A stretch of DNA of 64,000 nt from Candidatus Gastranaerophilales bacterium (GCA_944327225.1 CALVGZ010000007.1:1-64000); one strand, 5' to 3'. Counted from the first letter of the stretch, positions 43,247 through 52,585 are shown. Notes: generated by a model from the letters alone, not told the origin. Numbers and translations: made by a program.

Positions 43247-43774
43247 ATTAAAATACCCCACATAATCTAAGTTACGATAAAATCCGTTATAATCCAAACC
43301 AAACCCGACAATAAATTTGTCATCAACATCAAAAGCTGCAAAATCCGGTTCTATATCAAATTTTCTTGCACATTTTTTGTTGAATAAAACCACCAGTTTA
43401 ACATCTCTTACCTTACAATTTGTTTTTATGAATTTTAATAGAAAGTCAAGAGTTAATCCTGTGTCAATTATATCTTCAACAATCAAAGCATTTTGATTTT
43501 CTAAATCAGGTATTGCGAGATTTACAGCCTTTATTTTTCCTGACGACTTTTCGCTGTTACCGTAACTCGACAATGTTACAAACTCCATTTTAACGGGCAT
43601 TTTTAAGTGCTTTGCAAGCTCAGTATAAAACATTACTGCACCTCTTAAAATACATATCAATGTAAGAGGTTTTTCTGTTCCATAAAAATTATTAATCTCT
43701 AATGCAAGCTCTATAATTCTTTTATTTAAACTATCTCTATCGATTAATACTTTTAAATCCTTAATATCTCTCAT
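43241..43774 (-). CDS. hpt: Hypoxanthine phosphoribosyltransferase
   Basis: A purine salvage enzyme, 177 residues. It has LICILRGAVMFYTELAKHL, a TLSSYGNSEKSSGKI flexible loop, the PRPP-binding motif ALIVEDIIDTGLTLDFLL, and FAAFDVDDKFIVGFGLDYNGFYRNLDYVGY. It overlaps tilS by 14 bp; the tilS-hpt pair is conserved in many bacteria. Confidence 0.93.
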   Translation of the reverse strand: MRDIKDLKVLIDRDSLNKRIIELALEINNFYGTEKPLTLICILRGAVMFYTELAKHLKMPVKMEFVTLSSYGNSEKSSGKIKAVNLAIPDLENQNALIVEDIIDTGLTLDFLLKFIKTNCKVRDVKLVVLFNKKCARKFDIEPDFAAFDVDDKFIVGFGLDYNGFYRNLDYVGYFNL

Positions 43775-45098
43775 AATCCACCTCTTTATAATAAGAAAGT
43801 TTGTAGCAACCGTTTGATTTTACTTTATATTTCTCGCTGATTTTTTCACCCAATATCCACAAAACTTCATTTTCTTTACACAACAATATGTATTCATCTT
43901 TTTTATCTTGAGGTATTTTTTGATTAATAAAATAATCCTTTAGTTTCATTTTACCTTTTTTTAAACCAAATGGTGAAAAAATATCCCCATTTTTACGATG
44001 TCTTAATGTTAAGGGAAATATATTTTCTTGTACAGACGAAATAAAACAAATTTTCTCGCTCGAATTGGGAAACTTTTCAATTTTGTTTTCATATTTTTCA
44101 ATTTTAAAAACAATATCTAAAAACCTATATTCACCAACATCGTTTATCTTAACTTCGGCACCATTTTTTAATTTTCTTTCTTGAATATAAATTTCATCAT
44201 TAAGTATAATTAAAAAAAGTGAAGAATTTATTGAACATTTTGATTTATCATTATTTAAAATAAAATCATCAAATTTAACAATAGTTTTATAATCACGATT
44301 TTTTAAATGCTCACCTAAAAATTTATTTAATATTTCATACCTTATTTCCGGCTTTGTTTTCAAAAATTTACTTCTTATAATCCTATTGTTTTTTATTAAT
44401 CTTTTAAACTCCAAATTTAACAATGAATCAATAATTTTTCTTGATGCAATAGAATTTTTAATTAAATTATCTATGGAATTAATATAATTAGAATTAATTT
44501 CAGCAAATAAAGGTAAAATTTTTTCTCTAATTAAATTTCTTTTATATTTTATGTCAAAATTTGAAGAATCAGTTAAATAACTTTGATTATTTTTTCTCAA
44601 AAAATAATATATTTCTTCTTTTGAAATATCTAGCAAAGGACGAAAATATAAATCTCTATTTTCAGGAATTGAACATAAACCCTTAACAGAAGTTCCTTTT
44701 ATTATTCTATAAATCAAAGTTTCAATATTGTCATTTTTATTATGTGCAAGCATAACGACTTTTGAATTAAATTTTTTTGCACATTCTTCAAAAAAAGCAT
44801 ATCTTAAATTTCTTGCAGTTTCTTCGTTTTTCTTGCAATCCAACGGGGCTTCTTTTATGTAAAAAACAGAATTTATTTTGCCAGCAAAATCTTTTGTAAA
44901 TTGAACTTCTTTTTTAGCTTCTTCAATACGCCAATTATGATTAAAATAAGCAAGTATTAAGTTTAAATTATATTTTTTTGCAAATTTTGACAGAACTAAA
45001 GCTAAAGCAGTACTATCCGGACCGGATGAAAATCCAACAATCACATTTTCGTTTTTAATTTCATACTTTTTTAAAAAATCTTCAACCTTATTTTCCAT
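43761..45098 (-). CDS. tilS: tRNA(Ile)-lysidine synthase
   Basis: TilS modifies C34 of the isoleucine CAU-anticodon tRNA with lysine and ATP. The 445-residue protein has the PP-loop GFSSGPDSTALALVL (the usual SGGxDS with one Gly to Ser and one to Pro), AYFNHNWRIEEAKKE, MLAHNKNDNIETLIYRIIKGTSVKGL and the TilS C-terminal domain (LTLRHRKNGDIFSPFG). It begins 3 bp after the lysC stop with no separate ribosome binding site, suggesting re-initiation. It overlaps hpt by 14 bp. Confidence 0.93.
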   Translation of the reverse strand: MENKVEDFLKKYEIKNENVIVGFSSGPDSTALALVLSKFAKKYNLNLILAYFNHNWRIEEAKKEVQFTKDFAGKINSVFYIKEAPLDCKKNEETARNLRYAFFEECAKKFNSKVVMLAHNKNDNIETLIYRIIKGTSVKGLCSIPENRDLYFRPLLDISKEEIYYFLRKNNQSYLTDSSNFDIKYKRNLIREKILPLFAEINSNYINSIDNLIKNSIASRKIIDSLLNLEFKRLIKNNRIIRSKFLKTKPEIRYEILNKFLGEHLKNRDYKTIVKFDDFILNNDKSKCSINSSLFLIILNDEIYIQERKLKNGAEVKINDVGEYRFLDIVFKIEKYENKIEKFPNSSEKICFISSVQENIFPLTLRHRKNGDIFSPFGLKKGKMKLKDYFINQKIPQDKKDEYILLCKENEVLWILGEKISEKYKVKSNGCYKLSYYKEVDYERY

Positions 45099-45101
45099 AA
45101 A

Positions 45102-46361
45102 CTATAAAGGTAAATCACCCTTAACATCTGCAACTTTTGCACCATCTAAATTAAATACCGAACAAAGTGCCTTCGCAGCTAATTCGGAATATTTCTTTTC
45201 TACAAGACAACTAATTTTTATTTCGCTTGTTGAAATCATTTTTATATTAATATTTTCACTTGCTAAAGTATCAAACATTTTAGCGGCAATACCAGGTCTG
45301 TCTATCATGCCGGCACCAACAATTGAAACTTTCACAATATCTTCATCTACAAAAATATTACTTGCATTAACTATCTGATTGATTTTGTCTTTTATAGAAT
45401 TAAATTTCTGCATATCAGACTTTGATATTGTAAATGCAATATCATTAGTGTTTTTCATATTTCTTGCATAGGATTGAATAATCATATCAACGCTCAAGTC
45501 ATGTTCTGCCAGCAAATTAAATAATTTTGCAGCATTACCGGGTTTATCCTCAACATCACAAATAACAATTCTAACTTGCGAAGTATCACAAGCAAGTCCT
45601 GTTACAGGCTTATTTAATTCCATATCATCAACTCCTATTATTAAAGTTCCTAAATCATCTAACTTAAAAGAGCTTCTAACTCGCATTTTCATGTTATTTA
45701 ACTTGGCAGCCTCAACCGAACGAGGATGCAAAACATTAGCTCCAACCCTCGCAAGCTCAAGCATCTCATCGTAAGAAATTTCTTTAAGCTTTTTTGCAGT
45801 TTTTATTACCCTAGGATCTGCAGTATAAACTCCTTCAACATCCGAATATATATCACACCTGTCAGCATTTAAAGCACAGGCAAGAGCAACAGCAGTCGTA
45901 TCAGAACCGCCTCTGCCAAGTGTTGTGATATCACAATCATCACAGAAACCTTGAAAACCGGCAACAACAACAATTTTATTCTCCGACAGATGTCTTTTTA
46001 TTCGAGAGGTGTTTATATTCAATATTCTTGCATGTGTATGGCAATTTTCAGTTTTTATTCCGGCTTGATAACCCGTCAAACTTATTGCGTTATATCCCGT
46101 TTCATTTATTGCCATAGCAAGTAAAGACATAGAAATTAATTCACCTGTAGAAAGTAAAACATCCATTTCGCGAGAATCAGGTGCAACAGTTATTTCTTGA
46201 GATAATTTAATTAAATTATCAGTAGTATGCCCCATGGCTGAAACAACAACTACTACATCATTACCAAGTTTCTTTTCTTTTATTACGGCATTTGCAACAT
46301 TTTTAATCTTTTCACTGTCTGCTACAGATGTCCCGCCGAATTTTTGAACAACTAGCCCCAT
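45102..46361 (-). CDS. lysC: Aspartate kinase
   Basis: It phosphorylates aspartate, the first step to Lys, Thr, Met and diaminopimelate. The 419-residue protein has VVQKFGGTSVADSEKI at the start, the catalytic and ATP regions TLGRGGSDTTAVALACAL and DVEGVYTADPRV, and two ACT domains at the C-terminus (VRIVICDVEDKPGNAAKLFNLLAEHDLSVDMI and VSIVGAGMIDRPGIAAKMFDTLASENINIKMI), which mediate feedback inhibition. The ATG at 46361 has GAGG upstream; a longer start at 46373 lies over the end of the TPR gene. Confidence 0.94.
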   Translation of the reverse strand: MGLVVQKFGGTSVADSEKIKNVANAVIKEKKLGNDVVVVVSAMGHTTDNLIKLSQEITVAPDSREMDVLLSTGELISMSLLAMAINETGYNAISLTGYQAGIKTENCHTHARILNINTSRIKRHLSENKIVVVAGFQGFCDDCDITTLGRGGSDTTAVALACALNADRCDIYSDVEGVYTADPRVIKTAKKLKEISYDEMLELARVGANVLHPRSVEAAKLNNMKMRVRSSFKLDDLGTLIIGVDDMELNKPVTGLACDTSQVRIVICDVEDKPGNAAKLFNLLAEHDLSVDMIIQSYARNMKNTNDIAFTISKSDMQKFNSIKDKINQIVNASNIFVDEDIVKVSIVGAGMIDRPGIAAKMFDTLASENINIKMISTSEIKISCLVEKKYSELAAKALCSVFNLDGAKVADVKGDLPL

Positions 46362-46362
46362 T

Positions 46363-48081
46363 TTATACCTCATTTGCTGAAGAATACTGTTGCATTATTT
46401 CGTTTAATGCTTCATCATTTCCAAAAACTTTAATCATTTTATCACAAATTTGACAAATTGCATTCTTTATTTCGATATTTTCAGACTGTTTTTTTGAAAC
46501 TTCAATCATAGCATACATTTTGATTAACATAAAATCTTTTTTTGAAGCAGTTTCTTCATCACATTTGTCTAACAATTCCAACGCTTTTTCAGGATTATTC
46601 AATTTCAGCTCACATTCGGCATGGGCCAAATAAGCAAAACTTAAATCCGGCTTTATATTATACGCTTCTTCAAATTTTTCCTTGGCTCTGTATAAATCGT
46701 CTGTTTTAAACAAAATTAAACCGTATTTTAATACAATATCGGGATTATTTTTAGCTAACTCATAGGCAGTTCTTATATAACGCAGTGCTTTCAATTTATC
46801 ATCAAACTCATTTAAATAAGACAAAGCCAAATTAACATATATATTTGGATTACTTTTATCATATTCGGCAGATTTTTGCCAATATTTTATTGCATTTTTT
46901 ATATCATTTAGTGCATGGTAAGCAATCGCTATATCAAAATACACCTCTTTTATAGAAGCATCCAGAGAAACTGCTTTTTTAAAACTATCAATAGCATTTT
47001 TATATGACTGCTCTTTTAAATACGCTTTACCCAAATTATAATATGAGCTTGCAACTTCAGGGTTGATAGCCAATGCTTTTTTTATTTCATCCTTTGCAGC
47101 GTCAAGGTTATTTATTTTTAAATAAGAATATGAAAGTGCATTGTGTGATATAAATTCATCATCTTTTAGTTCAATTGATTTTTTAAACTTTTCAACAGAT
47201 TCATCCCACATCTCAAATGTTTGAAATGCACAGCCCCAAGAGTTATAATACTTCCAATCAGAAGTACAATATTGCTCATACTTTTTAAATGCTTCAAGAC
47301 AATTATCTTTTTCGTTAAGATTTAAGTAACTTTCAACAATTAAAATATAGTTTTCTGTTTTTTGAGGATTTAAACCAACACATTTTTTACAAAAAGCAAT
47401 ACAGTCATTATAATTTTTAAGTTTTAAAGATGATAATCCGCAAAGATATAATGCCTCGGTATGGAAAGGTTCTTGAGACAATATTTTCAAAAATTTTGAA
47501 AAAGCACTTTTATATTCTTCTTCCTGAAGCAAAATAATTCCCCACATTAAAAGCGGTTGAACATTCATTGGATCGAGTATATAAGCTTTTTTAAACAAAG
47601 ATATTGCCATTTCTTTTTGATTATTTTTAACCGAAAAAACACCGTAATTATAATAAGTTATAGGATTAGTTCTGTCTAATTTTAAAGATTTTTCAAATGC
47701 GGACTTAGCATAATTTTTATCATCAAGCTCTGCATATATTCCGGCTAAATATCCCCAAGCACGTGCATTATTTTTATCCAATCTGACAGCTTTCCTAAAA
47801 TTTTTTAAAGCTTCGTCGTAATTACTGTCTTGAGCATAAGCAATACCTAAATTCAGATATACCTCTGGATTTGACTTATTCATTAAAACGCTTTGTTTTA
47901 GTTTTTCAATCCCTTTTTCCTTTTTTCCTGAATTAATTAAATATAAGCCCCAATTAATATAAGCATAAGAAGGAATTGCAGGTTCTTTTGAAACGATTTT
48001 ATAATGATTTACTTGTCTGTTCAAAGATTCAACAGACAAAAACAAATTATGAATAAATTTATAAAATCTAATCAAAAACAT
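46363..48081 (-). CDS. Large TPR-repeat protein
   Basis: A 572-residue protein composed of about 14 tetratricopeptide repeats (for example NPEVYLNLGIAYAQDSNYDEALKNFRKAVRLD, NARAWGYLAGIYAELDD and ASSYYNLGKAYLKEQSYKNAIDSFKKAV), with no signal peptide or other domain visible. It is probably a cytoplasmic scaffold, partner unknown. It is followed directly by lysC, and the lysC ribosome binding site lies in its last codons. It is the last-but-one gene of a run with KdsC-like and NeuB. Confidence 0.8.
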   Translation of the reverse strand: MFLIRFYKFIHNLFLSVESLNRQVNHYKIVSKEPAIPSYAYINWGLYLINSGKKEKGIEKLKQSVLMNKSNPEVYLNLGIAYAQDSNYDEALKNFRKAVRLDKNNARAWGYLAGIYAELDDKNYAKSAFEKSLKLDRTNPITYYNYGVFSVKNNQKEMAISLFKKAYILDPMNVQPLLMWGIILLQEEEYKSAFSKFLKILSQEPFHTEALYLCGLSSLKLKNYNDCIAFCKKCVGLNPQKTENYILIVESYLNLNEKDNCLEAFKKYEQYCTSDWKYYNSWGCAFQTFEMWDESVEKFKKSIELKDDEFISHNALSYSYLKINNLDAAKDEIKKALAINPEVASSYYNLGKAYLKEQSYKNAIDSFKKAVSLDASIKEVYFDIAIAYHALNDIKNAIKYWQKSAEYDKSNPNIYVNLALSYLNEFDDKLKALRYIRTAYELAKNNPDIVLKYGLILFKTDDLYRAKEKFEEAYNIKPDLSFAYLAHAECELKLNNPEKALELLDKCDEETASKKDFMLIKMYAMIEVSKKQSENIEIKNAICQICDKMIKVFGNDEALNEIMQQYSSANEV

Positions 48082-48082
48082 T

Positions 48083-48571
48083 TTATTTTAAATTCACCAA
48101 CATGTCTGCAACTTCTCTTATTGCACCATCTCCGCCATAATTTTCGGTTATTTGTAAATCACTAACATTAAATCTTAAAACGGGATTTAAATTCTTTGGA
48201 GCAACCCTAAAATCTACCAATTCAAACGCAGGAATATCATTTATATCATCTCCGATATACAAAACTTCATTTGATTTCAAATTATATCGTTGCATAATAT
48301 CATTTAAAACAATACCTTTTTGTCTTATTCCACCATGAATTTCCTGGATTGAAAATTTAACTTTAAAATAATTCAATATATTACTTGTTTCCCCTGATAT
48401 AATTCCAAAATTAATACCCGCCTTCAACAAAAGAGAAACACCCATTATATCTTTAAAATTTAATCTTTTTTGAACATCATTATTCTCGGAAAGATACACT
48501 GACCCATCAGTAAAAACTCCGTCAAAATCGCTTATTACAAATTTTATAGTATCTGATAGTTTTAAAGTCAT
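48083..48571 (-). CDS. KdsC-like HAD phosphatase
   Basis: A 162-residue HAD-superfamily enzyme of the KDO-8-phosphate/nonulosonate-9-phosphate phosphatase type. It shows the catalytic DFDGVFTDGSVYL, a Thr/Ser site in GIISGETSNI, and GDDINDIPAFELVDFRVAPKN. Such enzymes release phosphate from 8- or 9-carbon acid sugars. It overlaps neuB by 1 bp (its substrate may be the NeuB product phosphate), which fits a nonulosonic acid pathway. Confidence 0.85.
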   Translation of the reverse strand: MTLKLSDTIKFVISDFDGVFTDGSVYLSENNDVQKRLNFKDIMGVSLLLKAGINFGIISGETSNILNYFKVKFSIQEIHGGIRQKGIVLNDIMQRYNLKSNEVLYIGDDINDIPAFELVDFRVAPKNLNPVLRFNVSDLQITENYGGDGAIREVADMLVNLK

Positions 48572-49434
48572 TACTTTCTCCTAAGTTTCTTTTTTATGGG
48601 TAATTCTGATTCATAAACTTTTTTTATGCCATCGCCCAGAAAATCTTTTACATTTCTAATATCTCGCACCATTTTTCTTAATCCTTCTGGCTCAAGGCTT
48701 GCTGCTTGATCAGAACCCCACATTGTTCTATCAAGGGTAACATGTCTTTCAACTGTGCATGCACCCATAACAACCGCAATTGTAGAAGGAACAATTCCTT
48801 TTTCATGTCCGGAATAACCTATAGGACAATCAAATTTTTCTTTTAATAACGGAATAACTTTTAAATTTATTTCATTATTTTGCGTAGGATAAGTAGAAGT
48901 ACAATGCAACAAAACAGTATTATCTGTTCCTAAGATACTCAAAGCGTTTTCTATTTCGTCCATTGTCGACATTCCCGTAGAAACAAAAACTGGCTTGTTT
49001 GTTTTTTTAATATGGTTCAGCAATTCAATATCCGTAATGCACGCAGAGGGAATTTTATGAGCACAAACGTCAAATTTCTCAAGAAAATCTACACTATCAA
49101 CATCCCAAGCAGAAGCAAACCAAAGTATTCCAAGTTCTTTACAATATCTATCAATTTCTTTATATTCACTGTATCCAAATTCAAGCCCGTATTTTAAATC
49201 TCCATTGGTATTACCAAACACACTCTGACGAGGCATCATAAGTTCTTCTTTTGTATAAACCTTATCAACAGTTCTTTTTTGAAATTTTACAGCATCACAT
49301 CCAAATAAATGAGCTATATTTATTAATTTCTTTGCTGTTACAAGTGAACCGTTATGATTTATGCCAATCTCAGCTATTATGAAAACAGGCTCACCATCCC
49401 CTATTTTTTTAGTTCCAATTTTAATCTTTTTCAT
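48571..49434 (-). CDS. neuB: NeuB-type N-acetylneuraminate/nonulosonate synthase lacking the SAF domain
   Basis: It condenses phosphoenolpyruvate with a hexosamine to form a sialic-acid-like sugar. The 287-residue TIM barrel has FIIAEIGINHNGSLVTAKKLI, AVKFQKRTVDKVYTKEE, HKIPSACITDIELL, FVSTGMSTMDEIENAL, LLHCTSTYPTQNNEINL and IGYSGHEKGI. Full-length enzymes continue into a C-terminal antifreeze-like SAF domain (total about 340-350); here the protein stops at KKKLRRK. The ATG at 49434 has AGGGA upstream; a TTG at 49437 is one codon earlier. It overlaps fliO-like by 14 bp. Confidence 0.85.
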   Translation of the reverse strand: MKKIKIGTKKIGDGEPVFIIAEIGINHNGSLVTAKKLINIAHLFGCDAVKFQKRTVDKVYTKEELMMPRQSVFGNTNGDLKYGLEFGYSEYKEIDRYCKELGILWFASAWDVDSVDFLEKFDVCAHKIPSACITDIELLNHIKKTNKPVFVSTGMSTMDEIENALSILGTDNTVLLHCTSTYPTQNNEINLKVIPLLKEKFDCPIGYSGHEKGIVPSTIAVVMGACTVERHVTLDRTMWGSDQAASLEPEGLRKMVRDIRNVKDFLGDGIKKVYESELPIKKKLRRK

Positions 49435-49843
49435 CAACTTTCCCTGACTTTTTAACTATGCACCTTTTATCCAAATCTTTCAAATATGAAATATTATTTT
49501 GTGTTGCACCAATTAAAATATATTCATTATTAATTTTCACAATATGGAGATTCTTACCCTGCCCCAAAGAAACAGTTGATAAAATCTGTGGTTTATTTGT
49601 TTCGTCATCTTCTTGGTTAATCTTAACTTTTATTAGCTTCTGATATATATATCCCGTTAAATATATAAGGGCAATTACCAAGAACAAACCCAAAAATAAA
49701 CTAAAATAATTTGGCTCATAATTATTATGACTTAAAGCACTTTTAATTTCTTCATCTTCCATATTTAGTTCAGCTGCAAGACAACTGACATACAACAAAA
49801 TATTAAAAAGAAAAAAAACTTTTTTTTTCAAATCATCCTCCAA
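49421..49843 (-). CDS. fliO: FliO-like flagellar biosynthesis protein
   Basis: A 140-residue membrane protein of the FliO type: an N-terminal hydrophobic stretch (FFLFNILLYVSCLAAEL), a second membrane helix (YFSLFLGLFLVIALIYLTGYIYQKL), and a cytoplasmic domain (ILSTVSLGQGKNLHIVKINNEYILIGATQNNISYL) with the FliO pattern. FliO helps assemble the flagellar export gate. No fliP/fliQ is adjacent in this window, which is unusual. It overlaps neuB at one end and the Tic20-like gene by 11 bp at the other. Confidence 0.75.
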   Translation of the reverse strand: MEDDLKKKVFFLFNILLYVSCLAAELNMEDEEIKSALSHNNYEPNYFSLFLGLFLVIALIYLTGYIYQKLIKVKINQEDDETNKPQILSTVSLGQGKNLHIVKINNEYILIGATQNNISYLKDLDKRCIVKKSGKVDEKD

Positions 49844-50234
49844 AATTTGATGATATTATTTCAGAAACGAAAGGTAAATATGGTTTCTTGCCCAATAAAG
49901 ATAATATTGACAAATACAAAACCAATAAAGTCACCAATAAACCCGATATGGTGAATGTAAAATATAAAGGTGTTTGATTAAAAAATACATCAAACCATCT
50001 GGCAAAATTGCCTATTAAAGGAATTACACTAAGTAAATTTACAGCAATACTGTATATAAGAGAAATTAAAGCTAAAACCACCGACACAAAAATTGCTTGG
50101 TATAAATTAAAAACAAGAAAAGAACTCATGTTTTTTCTGGTTAAATTAGCAAACACCAGCCATATAATACTAAAAATACCAAATGAAAAATAAGCCAATA
50201 TTGATATTATTCTATCTAAAAATCCGACTTTCAT
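49833..50234 (-). CDS. Tic20-like/DUF4870-like membrane protein
   Basis: A 133-residue membrane protein with three to four helices (IISILAYFSFGIFSIIWLVFANL, YQAIFVSVVLALISLIYSIAV, FTFTISGLLVTLLVLYLSILSLL) and the C-terminal pattern GKKPYLPFVSEII. This resembles cyanobacterial Tic20-like/Ycf60 proteins, though the match is by pattern only. DUF4870 proteins look similar. It lies between FliO-like and a TPR gene, with overlap or zero gap. Its function is unclear. Confidence 0.5.
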   Translation of the reverse strand: MKVGFLDRIISILAYFSFGIFSIIWLVFANLTRKNMSSFLVFNLYQAIFVSVVLALISLIYSIAVNLLSVIPLIGNFARWFDVFFNQTPLYFTFTISGLLVTLLVLYLSILSLLGKKPYLPFVSEIISSNFGG

Positions 50235-51293
50235 CTATATACCTTCAATCTTAGAATTAATGTAACTGTTTGCCATTTCAATATATATTAATTTAATTTC
50301 ATTATCTTTAGGTGCTTGTTTCATAGCTTTTTTATAATATTTAACAGCCTGAATATAATCACCCAACATAACATAAGTATTTGCTATAAAAGTTGAAATC
50401 TTTGGATCGTTTACAAGAATTTTGGATGCGGTTTTATAAATCATCAAAGCTTCCTCAAATCTTTTTTCATCAACTAAAATATTAGCAAGCAATATATAGG
50501 CATTAGCTCTTTCGGGTTCAATTTCAATAGCCTGTTTCAATAGAGATATTGCATCTTGAGACATATTGTTATCACAATAAGTTATTGCCTTGCATACCCA
50601 AGCTGAATAATAAGAAGGACTTAATTCAATGGCTCTGTCATATAATTTAATAGCTTTATCAAAGTTCTTGACTGCCGCATAAGCATTAGCCAAGCACAAA
50701 ACAACTTTCTCATCGTCAGGATTTATTTCACTTGCTTTTTCATAATAATCCAGTGCATCTATATAATTATTTTTCTTTTGTTGAGCATTTGCAACATTTA
50801 TATAATATTCATAATTAACAGGGTCAATTTCAATAGCTTTCAAATAATATTCAATTGCCATATCCATACTATCGACATCCTGATACAAATATCCAAGTGC
50901 ATTGTATATCTCAGCTTTTTCTGGATTTATTTTTAATGCTTTTTCATAATTTGACAAAGATAACTCAAAATTATCAATTTCAGCATAAATATTCCCTAAA
51001 TTATAGTACGGAGCATAGTTATTCGGCTCAATAGAAATTGCTTTATTGTAAGATTCTATGGCTTCAAAATACATTTTTTTATAAAAATAAATACTGCCCA
51101 AATTAATCAAAGACTGAAAGTCACACGGAGCAAATTTCAAAATTTCCCTATAGACATACATTGCACCATTTAAATCATTGCTTCCAATATAATAATTTGC
51201 AAGATTTTTATAATTTTCAATATCCGTCGGATTTAATTTTATCTTTTCTTTTAATTCAGAAATAATATTCTCTCTTAACAATTCAATCTCCAA
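50235..51293 (-). CDS. TPR-repeat protein
   Basis: A 352-residue protein made of about nine tetratricopeptide repeats (for example DFQSLINLGSIYFYKKMYFEAIESYNKAISIEPNN, KAEIYNALGYLYQDVDSMDMAIEYYLKAIEIDP, YYSAWVCKAITYCDNNMSQ). It has no other domain. It is directly abutted by the genes on both sides and overlaps none of them. It is probably a scaffold for an assembly process, perhaps linked to the neighbouring FliO-like gene; that is inference. Confidence 0.75.
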   Translation of the reverse strand: MEIELLRENIISELKEKIKLNPTDIENYKNLANYYIGSNDLNGAMYVYREILKFAPCDFQSLINLGSIYFYKKMYFEAIESYNKAISIEPNNYAPYYNLGNIYAEIDNFELSLSNYEKALKINPEKAEIYNALGYLYQDVDSMDMAIEYYLKAIEIDPVNYEYYINVANAQQKKNNYIDALDYYEKASEINPDDEKVVLCLANAYAAVKNFDKAIKLYDRAIELSPSYYSAWVCKAITYCDNNMSQDAISLLKQAIEIEPERANAYILLANILVDEKRFEEALMIYKTASKILVNDPKISTFIANTYVMLGDYIQAVKYYKKAMKQAPKDNEIKLIYIEMANSYINSKIEGI

Positions 51294-51500
51294 CTAATTC
51301 TTAAAAACTTTAGTATTTTCAAAAATAAACCTGCTTTGTGCTAAAGCCATGTTTTTTAAGGAGCAAATTCCCGCACCATCGTGAGTAATAACTCCAATCG
51401 ATTTTAGCCTGTTTGCTACTAATTCATTTAACTCATCAGATTTTATAAACAATGCACAACTTTCGTTACATACATCATTTTTAAAAGGACAATTTTTCAT
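51294..51500 (-). CDS. Small Cys-rich protein
   Basis: A 68-residue protein starting at the ATG at 51500 (TATAAT lies 6 nt upstream, so the mRNA is probably leaderless; a start at 51515 would run across the promoter). The sequence NCPFKNDVCNESCALF has three cysteines spaced like a zinc or disulfide motif, and GICSLKNMAL adds a fourth. Its function is unknown. It is the first gene of the minus-strand run with the TPR and Tic20-like genes. Confidence 0.6.
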   Translation of the reverse strand: MKNCPFKNDVCNESCALFIKSDELNELVANRLKSIGVITHDGAGICSLKNMALAQSRFIFENTKVFKN

Positions 51501-51506
51501 ACAAAT

Positions 51507-51512
51507 ATTATA
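51507..51512 (-). promoter_or_regulatory. -10 element of the small Cys-rich protein gene
   Basis: TATAAT on the minus strand, 6 nt before the start codon. It faces the TATAAT of gshB across about 20 bp, so the two promoters overlap back to back. Confidence 0.6.
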
Positions 51513-51531
51513 CACTAAAATTTTTATTTGT

Positions 51532-51537
51532 TATAAT
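51532..51537 (+). promoter_or_regulatory. -10 element of gshB (leaderless type)
   Basis: TATAAT, preceded by TGT (extended -10), lies 6 nt before the gshB ATG at 51544. No ribosome binding site fits in the gap. Confidence 0.6.
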
Positions 51538-51543
51538 CTGTTT

Positions 51544-52521
51544 ATGAAAAATATATTAGTTATTATTGATGAAATAGAATTTAAATATTTTGAATTTAAT
51601 AAATTAGTTACAAATTTCTGGCTAATATGGGAATTTTTAAACAGAAATTATAATGTTTATATCACGACGAAAAATAAACTTTTTCAGCATTTGAATATCC
51701 CTTTTGGTCTTTGTTTTAAAACAAAACTTGAAAATGAAAACATTAAAAAAGAAAATAATTTTACAAAAAAAAATTTAAACGATTTTGATATAATCTTTTT
51801 TAGACCCGATCCACCGGTTGATATAGATTATATTAATGCAAGCTATATATTATCAAATATTGAAAATAAAGATACTATCGTTATGAATTCTCCAAAAGCC
51901 ATAAGAGAAAAAAACGAAAAGTTATACATAAATGAATTTCAAGGAATAATTCCGGATAACATAGTATCATCCGATGAAAAAATAATTAAAGAATTTCTTT
52001 TTGAAAAAAAAGAAATAATAATAAAACCCTTGAATAGGTGTTTTGGCTCGGGTGTTTTCTACCTAAGTCAAAATGATAAAAATATTAATACGATAATAAA
52101 AACAGCGACAAATGATTTTAAAACTTCAGTTATGGTTCAAGAATATCTCCCTGAAATAAAATACGGCGATAAAAGACTTATTTATATTTGTGGCGAAATT
52201 TTTGATTATTGCGTTACTAAAATTGCAACCAACAACGATTTCAAATTTAATGAACACAATAAAGACACTTTAAAATTTGCACAATTAAATTCAAAAGAAA
52301 GACAAATTGAAAACTACGTTAAACAAAAATTTGAACATGACGGCATATATATGGCTGGATTGGACGTTATAGACGGAAAAATAATAGAAATAAATATTAC
52401 AAGTCCATGCTTCTTTATAAATGAAATAAATAATATTTTTAATATCAAATTTGAAAAATTAATAATAAATAAAATTGAACAATACATAAACTCAAGAAAA
52501 TCGGTAATTTTAAATGTTTAA
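51544..52521 (+). CDS. gshB: Glutathione synthetase-like ATP-grasp enzyme
   Basis: An ATP-grasp ligase that would join glycine to gamma-glutamylcysteine. The 325-residue protein has the GshB hallmarks FFRPDPPVDIDYINASYIL, NSPKAIREKNEKLYINEF, KPLNRCFGSGVFYLSQND, VMVQEYLPEIKYGDKRLIYI and the C-terminal MAGLDVIDGKIIEINITSP. Glycine-rich ATP-loop residues and the acidic metal site are present. The mRNA is probably leaderless. GshA is not seen in the window. Another ATP-grasp substrate is possible. Confidence 0.82.
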   Translation: MKNILVIIDEIEFKYFEFNKLVTNFWLIWEFLNRNYNVYITTKNKLFQHLNIPFGLCFKTKLENENIKKENNFTKKNLNDFDIIFFRPDPPVDIDYINASYILSNIENKDTIVMNSPKAIREKNEKLYINEFQGIIPDNIVSSDEKIIKEFLFEKKEIIIKPLNRCFGSGVFYLSQNDKNINTIIKTATNDFKTSVMVQEYLPEIKYGDKRLIYICGEIFDYCVTKIATNNDFKFNEHNKDTLKFAQLNSKERQIENYVKQKFEHDGIYMAGLDVIDGKIIEINITSPCFFINEINNIFNIKFEKLIINKIEQYINSRKSVILNV

Positions 52522-52585
52522 AACTTATGTAACAAAAAATAAAATTATAGCAAACTTTGATCTTTAGTGTTTTTATATAGGTACC

